From the NCBI GenBank assembly GCA_964562015.1, contig CAZLRH010000035.1, forward strand, positions 1-29,412: a stretch of DNA of 29,412 nucleotides, given 5' to 3'. Positions 1 through 6,931 of the stretch are shown here, piece by piece. The notes under the pieces are model-generated. The model worked only from the letters and a program-made list of their open reading frames with translations, made no database searches and was not told the origin of the DNA. A program made the translations under genes and the position numbers. Every line of letters begins with the position of its first letter. The stretch's first letter is position 1. Source of the stretch: CAZLRH01 sp964562015 (GTDB taxonomy: Bacteria > Verrucomicrobiota > Verrucomicrobiia > Opitutales > JABDGR01).

Positions 1-2
1 TT

Positions 3-431
3 TCCCCGCTTGAGCGCATGTCCCTTTTGGAGCGGTTGCAAGCCGACTACGCGACGACAGAACTCACGACGGGTGCGCATCCGATGAAATTACTCCGCCC
101 CCGCTTGGATGGACTATGCCGCGCCGCCGACTTGAAAAACTTGCCGCCCGGAAGCCGGGTAAAGATCGGCGGCGCAGTTATCACCCGGCAAAGGCCCGGC
201 ACCGCGAAGGGATTTTGCTTTATCACCCTGGAGGACGAGACCGGCCACGCCAATGCCATCGTGCGTCCCGTCCTCTTTGAGCAGGCGCGATTGATTATCA
301 ATCTTGTGCCCGCCCTCATCATCGCTGGACGTTTGCAAAACGAACAGGGCGTGATTCACGTCATGGCCGAAAAAATTGTGGCATTGCCTACCGACGGCCT
401 GCCCGAGCAGGCAAGCCATGATTTCCATTAA
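3..431 (+). CDS. dnaE2: error-prone DNA polymerase DnaE2 (ImuC), C-terminal end, partial
   Basis: The reading frame is open from the window edge to a TAA at 429-431, so only about the last 142 residues of a protein that is normally over 1000 residues are present. The visible part is the C-terminal OB-fold region typical of DnaE2: GLCRAADL, then VKIGGAVITRQRPGTAKGF, then ITLEDETGHANAIV and a strand GRLQNEQGVIHVMAEKI. The wording RQRPGTAKG followed by LEDETG is more like DnaE2 than the replicative DnaE1. DnaE2 works in damage-induced translesion synthesis with ImuA and ImuB, which would be expected upstream of the window. The polymerase active site cannot be checked. It may be cargo of the island that ends at 5441, which is an inference. 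Confidence 0.88.
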   Translation, partial: SPLERMSLLERLQADYATTELTTGAHPMKLLRPRLDGLCRAADLKNLPPGSRVKIGGAVITRQRPGTAKGFCFITLEDETGHANAIVRPVLFEQARLIINLVPALIIAGRLQNEQGVIHVMAEKIVALPTDGLPEQASHDFH

Positions 432-500
432 CTTCGGAGGCTCACTCCCAAGAAACAACCCGTGGCCACAGACCAGCTTTCTCCTGCCCTATCGCTCACT

Positions 501-782
501 ATGCCTAAACCTTCCAAGAAATCCGGCCCTCGTCCGCGCGCCGAGGGCGTAACGCAAATCTCCATTTCGCTGTCGGCAAGCCCGGTTGCCAAAATCTACG
601 CGACAGCCCCGGCCCAAAACCGCAACCGCTCGAATTTTATGGCGTTCGCGATTCAAGACGTTATTGAATTCGGGGGTAAGCGGGAGCACCAAGATGTCAG
701 AAGCTTGCCAGACTCAATAAGAGGCCCGCTGGCCACAAGTTTTGGATATACATTATGGGTTTTCGATTCCGTAAAAGTCTAA
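501..782 (+). CDS. small ribbon-helix-helix-like hypothetical protein
   Basis: This is a 93-residue ORF read from ATG 501; a GTG at 462 in the same frame is a possible earlier start. Residues around 17-57 resemble a ribbon-helix-helix DNA-binding domain: a short strand TQISISL, then a helix with VAKIYATAPAQNRNRSNFM and AIQDVIEFG, as in CopG/Arc-type repressors and antitoxins. The last 35 residues look unstructured, and the frame runs 28 bp into the next gene in another frame, so the true 3' end may have been lost by a frameshift. No toxin partner is recognisable next to it. It lies about 70 bp after dnaE2 on the same strand. The assignment is tentative. Confidence 0.45.
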   Translation: MPKPSKKSGPRPRAEGVTQISISLSASPVAKIYATAPAQNRNRSNFMAFAIQDVIEFGGKREHQDVRSLPDSIRGPLATSFGYTLWVFDSVKV

Positions 783-1036
783 AGATAGCACCATGCTTGC
801 GGATCAATTTCAGCAAGACCGGAACATCTTTGTCCGTAGGTGGCAAAGGATTCACAACTAACATTTCAAATCGAGGCACTCGTCAAACTATCGGCATTCC
901 CGGCACTGGAATATCCCATATCTCCTATTCTAAAAAAAGCAAAACAGGGAATCTCGATCTGACAAATTTGGCCGCGATTGTTTTCCTTCTATTTATCGCC
1001 GGAGCAATCATCCTCGTCGTCTTAGTAAACGATTAA
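755..1036 (+). CDS. DUF4236 domain membrane protein
   Basis: This 93-residue protein begins with MGFRFRKSLKIAP and contains FSKTGTSLSVGGKGF and RGTRQTIGIPGTGISH, the conserved pattern of DUF4236 domains, where short strands with repeated glycines end in GIPGTGLSY. A hydrophobic C-terminal segment (about residues 71-91) is a likely membrane anchor, leaving the DUF4236 part outside it. The function of the family is not known. DUF4236 proteins are often small accessory-genome genes, which fits the position between dnaE2 and the PHP-ATPase gene in a probable island. Base composition is clearly more AT-rich than in the housekeeping genes of the window. Confidence 0.8.
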   Translation: MGFRFRKSLKIAPCLRINFSKTGTSLSVGGKGFTTNISNRGTRQTIGIPGTGISHISYSKKSKTGNLDLTNLAAIVFLLFIAGAIILVVLVND

Positions 1037-1128
1037 GTGTAGAGAAAAAGCTGTCCGCCCAAAAAATAACTGCTGGCGTCTCGGAAACCAAAACAACTCT
1101 AACGCTCATAGCCCCTTCTTCGCATTTA

Positions 1129-3936
1129 CTAAAAGTTATATTTCTTACGGCGCAATTCGAAAGCGTCTTTTCCGCCCTCCATCGTTTTAGTAATTGCGTC
1201 CCGAACGCAAGGCTCATCAATTGCGCCGCAAGCCTTGCGCTCCCCAAGCACCATTTCTAAGACATTCTCCGAATCTCCATTTACTGCGATATTTGCATTG
1301 TGGGTTGCCAGGATTAGTTGGCGCTCATCCTTTGTCCTTCGAATTGTCCGAATAATGTCATTTATGATTCGATTGTCGAGGTCCTCTTCCGGTTGATCAA
1401 TGATTAACGGGCCATTTGATTGATTCATCAAAATGTTTAGTAGCGTAGCCGCCTGTTCGCCTTGTGAAGCCTTACGAAATTCAATCTCTGCACCCTCCCG
1501 GAGTTGAAGAATCTCCACACGCGGACGAAGAATCGCATGCAGAACATTTGCAACGCGGTCGGCGCTAATTTTATCACGTAGCTTCTCCATAAATCCTTCT
1601 TCAAGAGCGGCTTGGAGAATTGGAGTTCCAGGAGGAATTCCCTTTTCATTTGGCGCGCCCTCTTTCCATTTTACAAGGGCAATCAATTCGTCCTTCAGTT
1701 CTTCCCACCTCGCAAAAATGTTCGCCGATCCAAGAATACTTTTAACTAGAGAATCAATACGACTTTCACGGAGCATGGGAAGTTCGAGCACCCTAACCAA
1801 GCTATCATAAGCTTCGGAAAAGTCGGGTACGTTCGAAAGCTGTCCGCGAGCAAGCCCAGAGGAGGCATCTTGTATTGTTGAGACTTGTTTCGCAACCAAG
1901 CTATGCAGATCGTTCTGAAGCCTAGAGTGGCCCTTTCGAAGGTCATCCAAATGCGAATCAGAATCACTAAGCGTAAGTTCTTCATTCGTGGCCGTTTCAA
2001 GTAATTGAGATGCCGTTCTCAATTGGGCATTGAGGCCTTCAATAGAATCCAATACAGATTGCTTACCAGCCAGTGTTCTCCGCTGTTCATCATATTCGCC
2101 CTGGTGCTTAATAAGCGCTAGCTCCCACTCCACGATCGCCATTTCAAAAGACGAGATCTTAATATCAAACCAAGCGAGCAATTGATCCCGATACCGAATA
2201 AAGTCACTAGGTCCGTTTGCGTTACTCTGAAAACTACTGCGAATCTCATCAAATGCATTAGCGAGCTTCGCCAGTCCCTTTATCGTGGGCTGCTCATCCG
2301 CTAATCCACTCAATTCGGATGCAAAATCGCCCAGCGAAATTGCTAAATTCTCTCGCATTGCCTTTATCCTTTCCAAGGCTCTTCTAATTATTTCTTGTTG
2401 CCGTAAGAATCTATCGTGGTCAGTTATTGCGGGCGTCGCTGGTTGGTTTCCGGTAATAAGCTGCTTCCGTAAATTTTCGATTTGCGCTCTCAATAATTTT
2501 GTGAGCGTGTCAGTGTGCACCCGGGCGAGCTTCGCCGCCGATAACTGTACCGATTTGTTCAAGGATTCAGTCAAAGCTCGACTGTTCTTCTTAAGCTTAG
2601 ACTCAACTTCAGCGATTGCGCTTGCCGCCTGAGCAGTCACTAATTGAAGAAGACGATTTGCAGCATCCTCGCGAGCGAGTTCAGATAATTCCCCTTGGCG
2701 ATACTGCTGAGTTGGAATTAAACGACGGACTTCTTCAACTGAACTAATTGTTGCTCCTCCCGATGTTTGAACTTTAATTACAGTACGCTTTGCCATCTCT
2801 CTTGTTAAAGTGACGGGCGCGCCATTGAGTGAAACAGTAAGCGATATTTCCCCACTTGATGGGTCTAAAGTTGTAATCAACAATTCTTGAAGACGCTCTG
2901 ACGTGCGTCCCTGAGCCGAAGTTCCATCGATCGCCGAACAGCCGAGTGCAAACCTGACATATTCCAAAAGCGATGACTTACCAGCGCCTCGTCCACCAAT
3001 TACTGAATTCATCTGTTGGTTAAAGAAATAAGAATTGTCTTTCAAATACTTCGCACCTCGAATCGTAATTGAGTCGATGACGCCGCTTGGAAGCTTCGGT
3101 TCTTGGTAACGAATTCTTGAATCCGGCGCGAGCATTGCTTGCCTAAGGGACTCCGCTGTAGGCGTCGCTAACTTAATCCATGTCGCGTGCTTTCCAATTA
3201 GCCTGAAGTCATAGTGTCTGGCATCAGAACTTGAAATAACACCGCGTTTATCTGAAGACCATGCAGGTATCTCACCTTCAAGAATGCGTCTATCGCCTGC
3301 ATCCAACTCGTGCGGATAGCACCGATCCATGTATCCCCCAACATATGGCATGTCTTTGAATCGCTTGTGAAAACCTATCCTAAGAACGGTTTTATGGCCA
3401 CCTGGCTTTACGTGAGGTAAAACGATGAACCGATTTGTCAGTTCACTGTCATCGGCGAGCAGTTTTTGTATGTCTTCTAAATTCCGTTCTATTAACTCTA
3501 CCTGGATGCCCTGCGAAGAATGCGGGATAACATCGGCAGGTAGCCCAAGTTTCATTCGAGTTTTCTCAAAAAGCGATTGGGGCAAGTCGGAATCAAAAAG
3601 GATTAGAGCTTGGCAAGCGTCACGGCAGGTAAGTTCCATTCCCGGAAAAATCCAAAGGTCGATCGAAGCCCCTTCGGCGATCATTTTTTCCCTAGTTTCA
3701 ATTAGCTTATAGCAGTAGACGCCTTCATGATGATCGGTTATTGCTATTGCCCGGAGGCCTTCAGCGACGCATTTTGAGATGAACGTCCGGCAGAAGCTTT
3801 CTCGCGTTGCACCAATGATTTCGGGCGAGGGCGTATTACCCAGACAATCTTCAGGGCGAGATCCGATCCAGCTTCTATCGCGAGGCGAATGGACCTGGAG
3901 GTCAGACTTTCGGAATTCTGCTCCTTTTTGGCTCAT
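1129..3936 (-). CDS. PHP-domain / SMC-like ATPase fusion (TrlF-like family)
   Basis: This 935-residue protein has two parts. Residues 1 to about 280 form a PHP metal-dependent phosphoesterase domain: D12-x-x-x-H16 (SDLQVHSP), T67-D68-H69-H70, E101 in GMELTC, H175 in LPHV and D238/H241 in SSSDARH, the usual ligand set. From about 285 it is an SMC/RecF-like ATPase: Walker A GGRGAGKS (314-321), a long central region rich in charged helices (about 430-700, probably coiled coil), an ABC-type signature near 823 (SQGEQ), Walker B LIIDQPEED (844-852) and an H-loop-like LILATHN. This is the architecture of the proteins named TrlF-like AAA ATPases, found in variable islands and suspected to act on nucleic acids in defence; that role is inference. 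The gene runs divergently from none of its neighbours and is AT-rich compared with them. Confidence 0.8.
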   Translation of the reverse strand: MSQKGAEFRKSDLQVHSPRDRSWIGSRPEDCLGNTPSPEIIGATRESFCRTFISKCVAEGLRAIAITDHHEGVYCYKLIETREKMIAEGASIDLWIFPGMELTCRDACQALILFDSDLPQSLFEKTRMKLGLPADVIPHSSQGIQVELIERNLEDIQKLLADDSELTNRFIVLPHVKPGGHKTVLRIGFHKRFKDMPYVGGYMDRCYPHELDAGDRRILEGEIPAWSSDKRGVISSSDARHYDFRLIGKHATWIKLATPTAESLRQAMLAPDSRIRYQEPKLPSGVIDSITIRGAKYLKDNSYFFNQQMNSVIGGRGAGKSSLLEYVRFALGCSAIDGTSAQGRTSERLQELLITTLDPSSGEISLTVSLNGAPVTLTREMAKRTVIKVQTSGGATISSVEEVRRLIPTQQYRQGELSELAREDAANRLLQLVTAQAASAIAEVESKLKKNSRALTESLNKSVQLSAAKLARVHTDTLTKLLRAQIENLRKQLITGNQPATPAITDHDRFLRQQEIIRRALERIKAMRENLAISLGDFASELSGLADEQPTIKGLAKLANAFDEIRSSFQSNANGPSDFIRYRDQLLAWFDIKISSFEMAIVEWELALIKHQGEYDEQRRTLAGKQSVLDSIEGLNAQLRTASQLLETATNEELTLSDSDSHLDDLRKGHSRLQNDLHSLVAKQVSTIQDASSGLARGQLSNVPDFSEAYDSLVRVLELPMLRESRIDSLVKSILGSANIFARWEELKDELIALVKWKEGAPNEKGIPPGTPILQAALEEGFMEKLRDKISADRVANVLHAILRPRVEILQLREGAEIEFRKASQGEQAATLLNILMNQSNGPLIIDQPEEDLDNRIINDIIRTIRRTKDERQLILATHNANIAVNGDSENVLEMVLGERKACGAIDEPCVRDAITKTMEGGKDAFELRRKKYNF

Positions 3937-4124
3937 AGATGACCCTTAATTCATAAAGACATATCGTCTTGATGGCTTTTGTGAACCAGCTAGATGCAGT
4001 TATTCCTAAAAACGAGATTGCTTACCGACCAACGTCATTTTTACCTACGCACGGTTAAGCGGCTTAAAATCCAAAGGCAAGAAGTAAGGTTCTGCTACGA
4101 TTAAGGCCAGAAGAAAAAATAGGC

Positions 4125-5315
4125 TTACTTTTTTGCCTTCCCAGCCCCTGGCATACGGTCGACGGCGGCGGCGATGTTGCGTTGGACGCGATCGCGTTTG
4201 TCGTGGTCGTAGCGGGCGTGCGAGGCGGCGTCACTGTGGCCGGCGGCAGCTTGGGCGGCTTCAAGGTCTGCGCCCGCCCGCCGGAGTTGCGACACGAAGA
4301 AGTGCCGAAGTGAGTGGAAACTTTTCGTATTGAATGAACGCGCGGCAGTGCCTTCGGCGGCGGTCGTAGTCTTGCCGGCCACCCCCGCCCGCTGCATGAG
4401 CTTTTTAAACGTCATCGAGAGACCGCCCCGCCCGCCAATGTGGCGCACCGAAAGGTCCGGGGTGATGGGTTCGCTGCCTAACACTGGCTTGCGGGCCGCC
4501 AAAGCCTTCAAGTGCTCGTGCAAGCGTTGCGACAAGGGCAACTCCATGGTCTTACGCCGTCGACCGCGCGACGCTTTCTGAGGCACGTAAGAAAGACGGC
4601 GGGCCGCTAAGTCGACGCTTTCCCATTTCATGCTCACGGCGTCGCCCAACCGGCACCCGCCGTAGGCACCAAGCAGAATGACCGTCTCCCACCCCGTGCC
4701 CTTGGCTTCCTTGAGCAAGGCCTGCAACTCGTCCGGCGTGAATTCCTCGCGTTCACGCATAGAGTAGTCCGGCAATTCAAGGGACGCCGCGGGATTGTGC
4801 TCGACCAGGCCAGCGCGCAAGGCGGACTTGAAGATGGTTTGGATGGTTTTGCCGGCTAACGCGACTGTATGGGCGCTCTTACCCGTGGCGGACTCAGCGT
4901 CAATATAGCCCTGAAGCACCGTGGGCGTGATGGCTGCGAGGCTGTGGCCGCTCACCGCTGGCCCCAAATGGCGGAGAAACGACGCTGCCACATGCCGGTA
5001 GCGTTGGGCCGTGTTGGCGGCCTTGGAAGTGCCGACGCGTTCCATCCATTGCAGCACATACTGCCCCACTGTGACCGTCTCCACTTTGGAATTCGTGGCG
5101 CGCTCATAGATTTCACGGACGACACGGGCGATGGCCGCGCCGGTGGGGTTTAGCTCGGCGGGCGATGCGGCAACACCCGCCCATTCGTAGGCCAGCCCCT
5201 GGGCAATACCCTTGTTGGTTTGCTTGGTGGTCCGGCTGACCCACACACCGTCAGGCATTTTGAAACGGGCGATCCAAAAGCGCGAACGACTCAGTTGTCG
5301 GTAGATGAATGGCAT
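4125..5315 (-). CDS. tyrosine recombinase / site-specific integrase
   Basis: The protein has 396 residues if read from ATG 5315. It has an N-terminal arm-type DNA-binding region (FWIARFKMPDG), a core SAM-like helical domain (about 75-165) and the C-terminal catalytic domain. All catalytic residues are seen: R222 in GGCRLGD, K247 in the beta-hairpin, H334 and R337 in SFHSLRH, H360 in AGHSD and the nucleophile Y369 in HARYDHD. A GTG at 5354 in the same frame gives 13 more residues. ATG 5315 is preferred because family members begin close to the RFW motif and a promoter-like pair sits between the two starts. It lies 88 bp from a bare tRNA 3' end and reads away from it, so it is the likely enzyme that inserted the island. 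The transferred DNA ends remain to be matched. Confidence 0.92.
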   Translation of the reverse strand: MPFIYRQLSRSRFWIARFKMPDGVWVSRTTKQTNKGIAQGLAYEWAGVAASPAELNPTGAAIARVVREIYERATNSKVETVTVGQYVLQWMERVGTSKAANTAQRYRHVAASFLRHLGPAVSGHSLAAITPTVLQGYIDAESATGKSAHTVALAGKTIQTIFKSALRAGLVEHNPAASLELPDYSMREREEFTPDELQALLKEAKGTGWETVILLGAYGGCRLGDAVSMKWESVDLAARRLSYVPQKASRGRRRKTMELPLSQRLHEHLKALAARKPVLGSEPITPDLSVRHIGGRGGLSMTFKKLMQRAGVAGKTTTAAEGTAARSFNTKSFHSLRHFFVSQLRRAGADLEAAQAAAGHSDAASHARYDHDKRDRVQRNIAAAVDRMPGAGKAKK

Positions 5316-5322
5316 GTCTCTA

Positions 5323-5350
5323 ATGTTATCTAATTGTGAATTCGTGTAAA
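5323..5350 (-). promoter_or_regulatory. possible promoter of the integrase gene
   Basis: Read on the minus strand, TTTACA (5350-5345) and TAACAT (5328-5323) are separated by 16 bp, close to sigma-70 spacing, in an AT-rich patch just upstream of ATG 5315. The start codon would lie only about 7 bp after the -10 box, so the message would be nearly leaderless. This is weak evidence from sequence pattern only. Confidence 0.25.
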
Positions 5351-5403
5351 GCACGACATTTAACCTATTGCTCTAGAGCTATAAACGATTTTTGACCCCC
5401 CGT

Positions 5404-5441
5404 GAATCGAGTCGAGGGTTCGATTCCCTCCGCCCGCACCA
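5404..5441 (+). tRNA. 3' fragment of a tRNA (or tmRNA) gene: probable att site of the island
   Basis: A complete T-arm is present: stem GAGGG (5414-5418), loop TTCGATT, stem CCCTC (5426-5430). It is followed by a 7-nt acceptor strand CGCCCGC, discriminator A and an encoded CCA ending at 5441. A matching 5' acceptor strand (GCGGGCG) and D- or anticodon arm are not found in the preceding 100 bp, so the gene is not functional here. The end ACCA fits tRNA-Leu among others, and a tmRNA 3' end is also possible. It differs from the intact tRNA-Leu at 13393. This is the typical footprint left at one end of an element integrated in a tRNA 3' end. Confidence 0.75.
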
Positions 5442-5467
5442 GGTTGTTGAAGGAGAATTATTGCGCC

Positions 5468-6079
5468 ATGTCTTCTGCAACTGCCGCCGCCCAGCCTTGG
5501 AAAACCTGGCGGGGAGTGGCCCTGGCGGTAGGAGCGGTGTTTGTGCTCACGGCGAGCGTGGAACTGCTCATGGGCCGTTCGCTCCTCGGGCCCGACGGCC
5601 ATTTTGGCTGGTGGGAGGGTGATATCTGGAGCAGCGAGAATTCCCAGCGCTTCGCCGACCCGTATTCCTTTTCCCACCTCACGCACGGGATTTTGTTTTT
5701 CGGCTTTTTGTGGCTGGTCGCGCCGCGCGTTCCGCTCCGCTACCGTTTTCTAATGGCAGTGCTCCTTGAGGCGGCCTGGGAAATTCTGGAGAATTCGCCG
5801 CTCATCATCAACCGCTACCGTCAAGCGACCCTTGCCCTCGGTTATGACGGCGACAGCGTGCTCAATTCCCAGAGCGATCTATTGATGATGGCCCTCGGCT
5901 TCTATTTTGCATCCCGGGTGCCGGTGCGGGTCAGCGTGGCCGCGGTGCTGGCGATGGAAATTGGCTGTGCGCTGTGCGTGCGCGACAACCTCACGCTCAA
6001 CGTCATCATGCTCATCCACCCCGTGGACGCCATCAAAGCGTGGCAACTGGCCAGCGCACCTGCCGGCATAAGTCCTTAA
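5468..6079 (+). CDS. DUF2585 family integral membrane protein
   Basis: The start at ATG 5468 is chosen because AGGAG lies at 5451-5455; reading upstream from it only translates the tRNA fragment. The 203-residue protein has about five hydrophobic segments: about 13-35, 68-88, 90-105, 140-157 and 157-178. It carries the conserved features of DUF2585: a polar loop GHFGWWEGDIWSSENSQR, the segment DPYSFSHLTHGILFFG, and EAAWEILENSPLIINRYR. The repeated His, Glu and Asn residues in these loops could bind a ligand or metal. Its function is unknown. It is the first chromosomal gene after the island junction, so it would normally follow the complete tRNA directly. Confidence 0.85.
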   Translation: MSSATAAAQPWKTWRGVALAVGAVFVLTASVELLMGRSLLGPDGHFGWWEGDIWSSENSQRFADPYSFSHLTHGILFFGFLWLVAPRVPLRYRFLMAVLLEAAWEILENSPLIINRYRQATLALGYDGDSVLNSQSDLLMMALGFYFASRVPVRVSVAAVLAMEIGCALCVRDNLTLNVIMLIHPVDAIKAWQLASAPAGISP

Positions 6080-6114
6080 GCGTCACGAGGTAATTACAGA
6101 GTCGGTCCGAGGCG

Positions 6115-6927
6115 CTAACCCCCGCCATTTTTATTGCGGCTGTTGCCACCGCCACTACCACCGCCGCCGCCGGCACCCCCGCCGCTGCCCGACTTGGAGC
6201 CCGTCGTGGGAGCCGCCGTCGCCCCGGCCATGGCCGAAGCGTTGGCTGTATCATAATACGAAAACAAATCCGCCGCCGGCAATTTGGTTGGGTCGGACGC
6301 CGTGGCATCCGCATTCGTCTGCACGATGATCACCGTGCGGCGAATACCGGGGCCCCAGGGGAAAACGTTGCTGACCCGGTCCATCATGGTCCCTTCCTTG
6401 GAGAAAAAGACATGGACGTCACATTGCTTGGGCGAGCCCATGGGCAAAATCCGCACCTCGCCGCCCTTGAACGCGAGTCCCTTCTTATCGTTTACATCTA
6501 CGGTAAAGGGATAAGGCGTGGCATTGATAATGCGGGCTGAATCCGACGGAAAATCCTTGGCGGAATCGGCCACGGCGATACCAGTGGCATTGCCACCTTG
6601 GCGGCCCGAAATCACCACGAGAAAGGCCCCGTTGCTGGTTCCGGACGGAAAGTTCACCTGGCCGACCGGCACCATGTCGGACTTCCCTTGCGGCGAAGGC
6701 TGCGAGCGATACAATACCATCGGATTGGGGCCCGAGTAACTGCTGGCGGCCGTGGGCAGGGACATCGCCGCGAGCGTGAGGGGTACGAATTGTCCGCCGT
6801 TTTTGATGCTCAGGCCGGAAATCGCGGTCACGCCCAAGGGCTTGAAAGAGACTGACATGTTCATCTGCGCCTGGGCCAAGCCGGCGGCCAGCCCGAAGCA
6901 CATGAGGGAGAAGAGGAATTTTTTCAT
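6115..6927 (-). CDS. secreted glycine-rich hypothetical protein
   Basis: This 270-residue protein has a Sec signal peptide: MKKFLFSLMCFGLAAGLAQA, with cleavage likely after AQA at residue 20. The mature part is mainly beta-type sequence to about residue 190. A low-complexity tail from about 235 is almost only glycine, serine and asparagine. No known domain is recognised. The ATG comes 4 nt after the stop of the long Verru_Chthon-type gene on the same strand, with no clear Shine-Dalgarno sequence. The two are therefore probably one transcript, with this protein translated by re-initiation. The pairing suggests a role with the same pilin-like cell-surface apparatus; this is inferred from position only. 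Confidence 0.75.
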   Translation of the reverse strand: MKKFLFSLMCFGLAAGLAQAQMNMSVSFKPLGVTAISGLSIKNGGQFVPLTLAAMSLPTAASSYSGPNPMVLYRSQPSPQGKSDMVPVGQVNFPSGTSNGAFLVVISGRQGGNATGIAVADSAKDFPSDSARIINATPYPFTVDVNDKKGLAFKGGEVRILPMGSPKQCDVHVFFSKEGTMMDRVSNVFPWGPGIRRTVIIVQTNADATASDPTKLPAADLFSYYDTANASAMAGATAAPTTGSKSGSGGGAGGGGGSGGGNSRNKNGGG

Positions 6928-6931
6928 GGGG

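Larger units (their letters stand above)
1..5441. mobile_element. right part of a probable tRNA-targeted genomic island
   Basis: Three signs agree. A full tyrosine recombinase (4125-5315) lies next to a bare tRNA 3' end (5404-5441). The cargo (RHH-like ORF, DUF4236 protein, PHP-ATPase) is accessory in type. The stretch from about 460 to 4130 is visibly AT-richer than the genes after 5441. Because the fragment is the 3' part of a plus-strand gene, the intact tRNA or tmRNA copy should lie left of the window, which would put dnaE2 inside the island too. The left boundary is not visible. Confidence 0.55.

Noticed and set aside
5402..5467. Upstream extension of the DUF2585 gene
   Set aside because: It only translates the tRNA 3' fragment (GSIPSART), a typical artefact; AGGAG supports ATG 5468.
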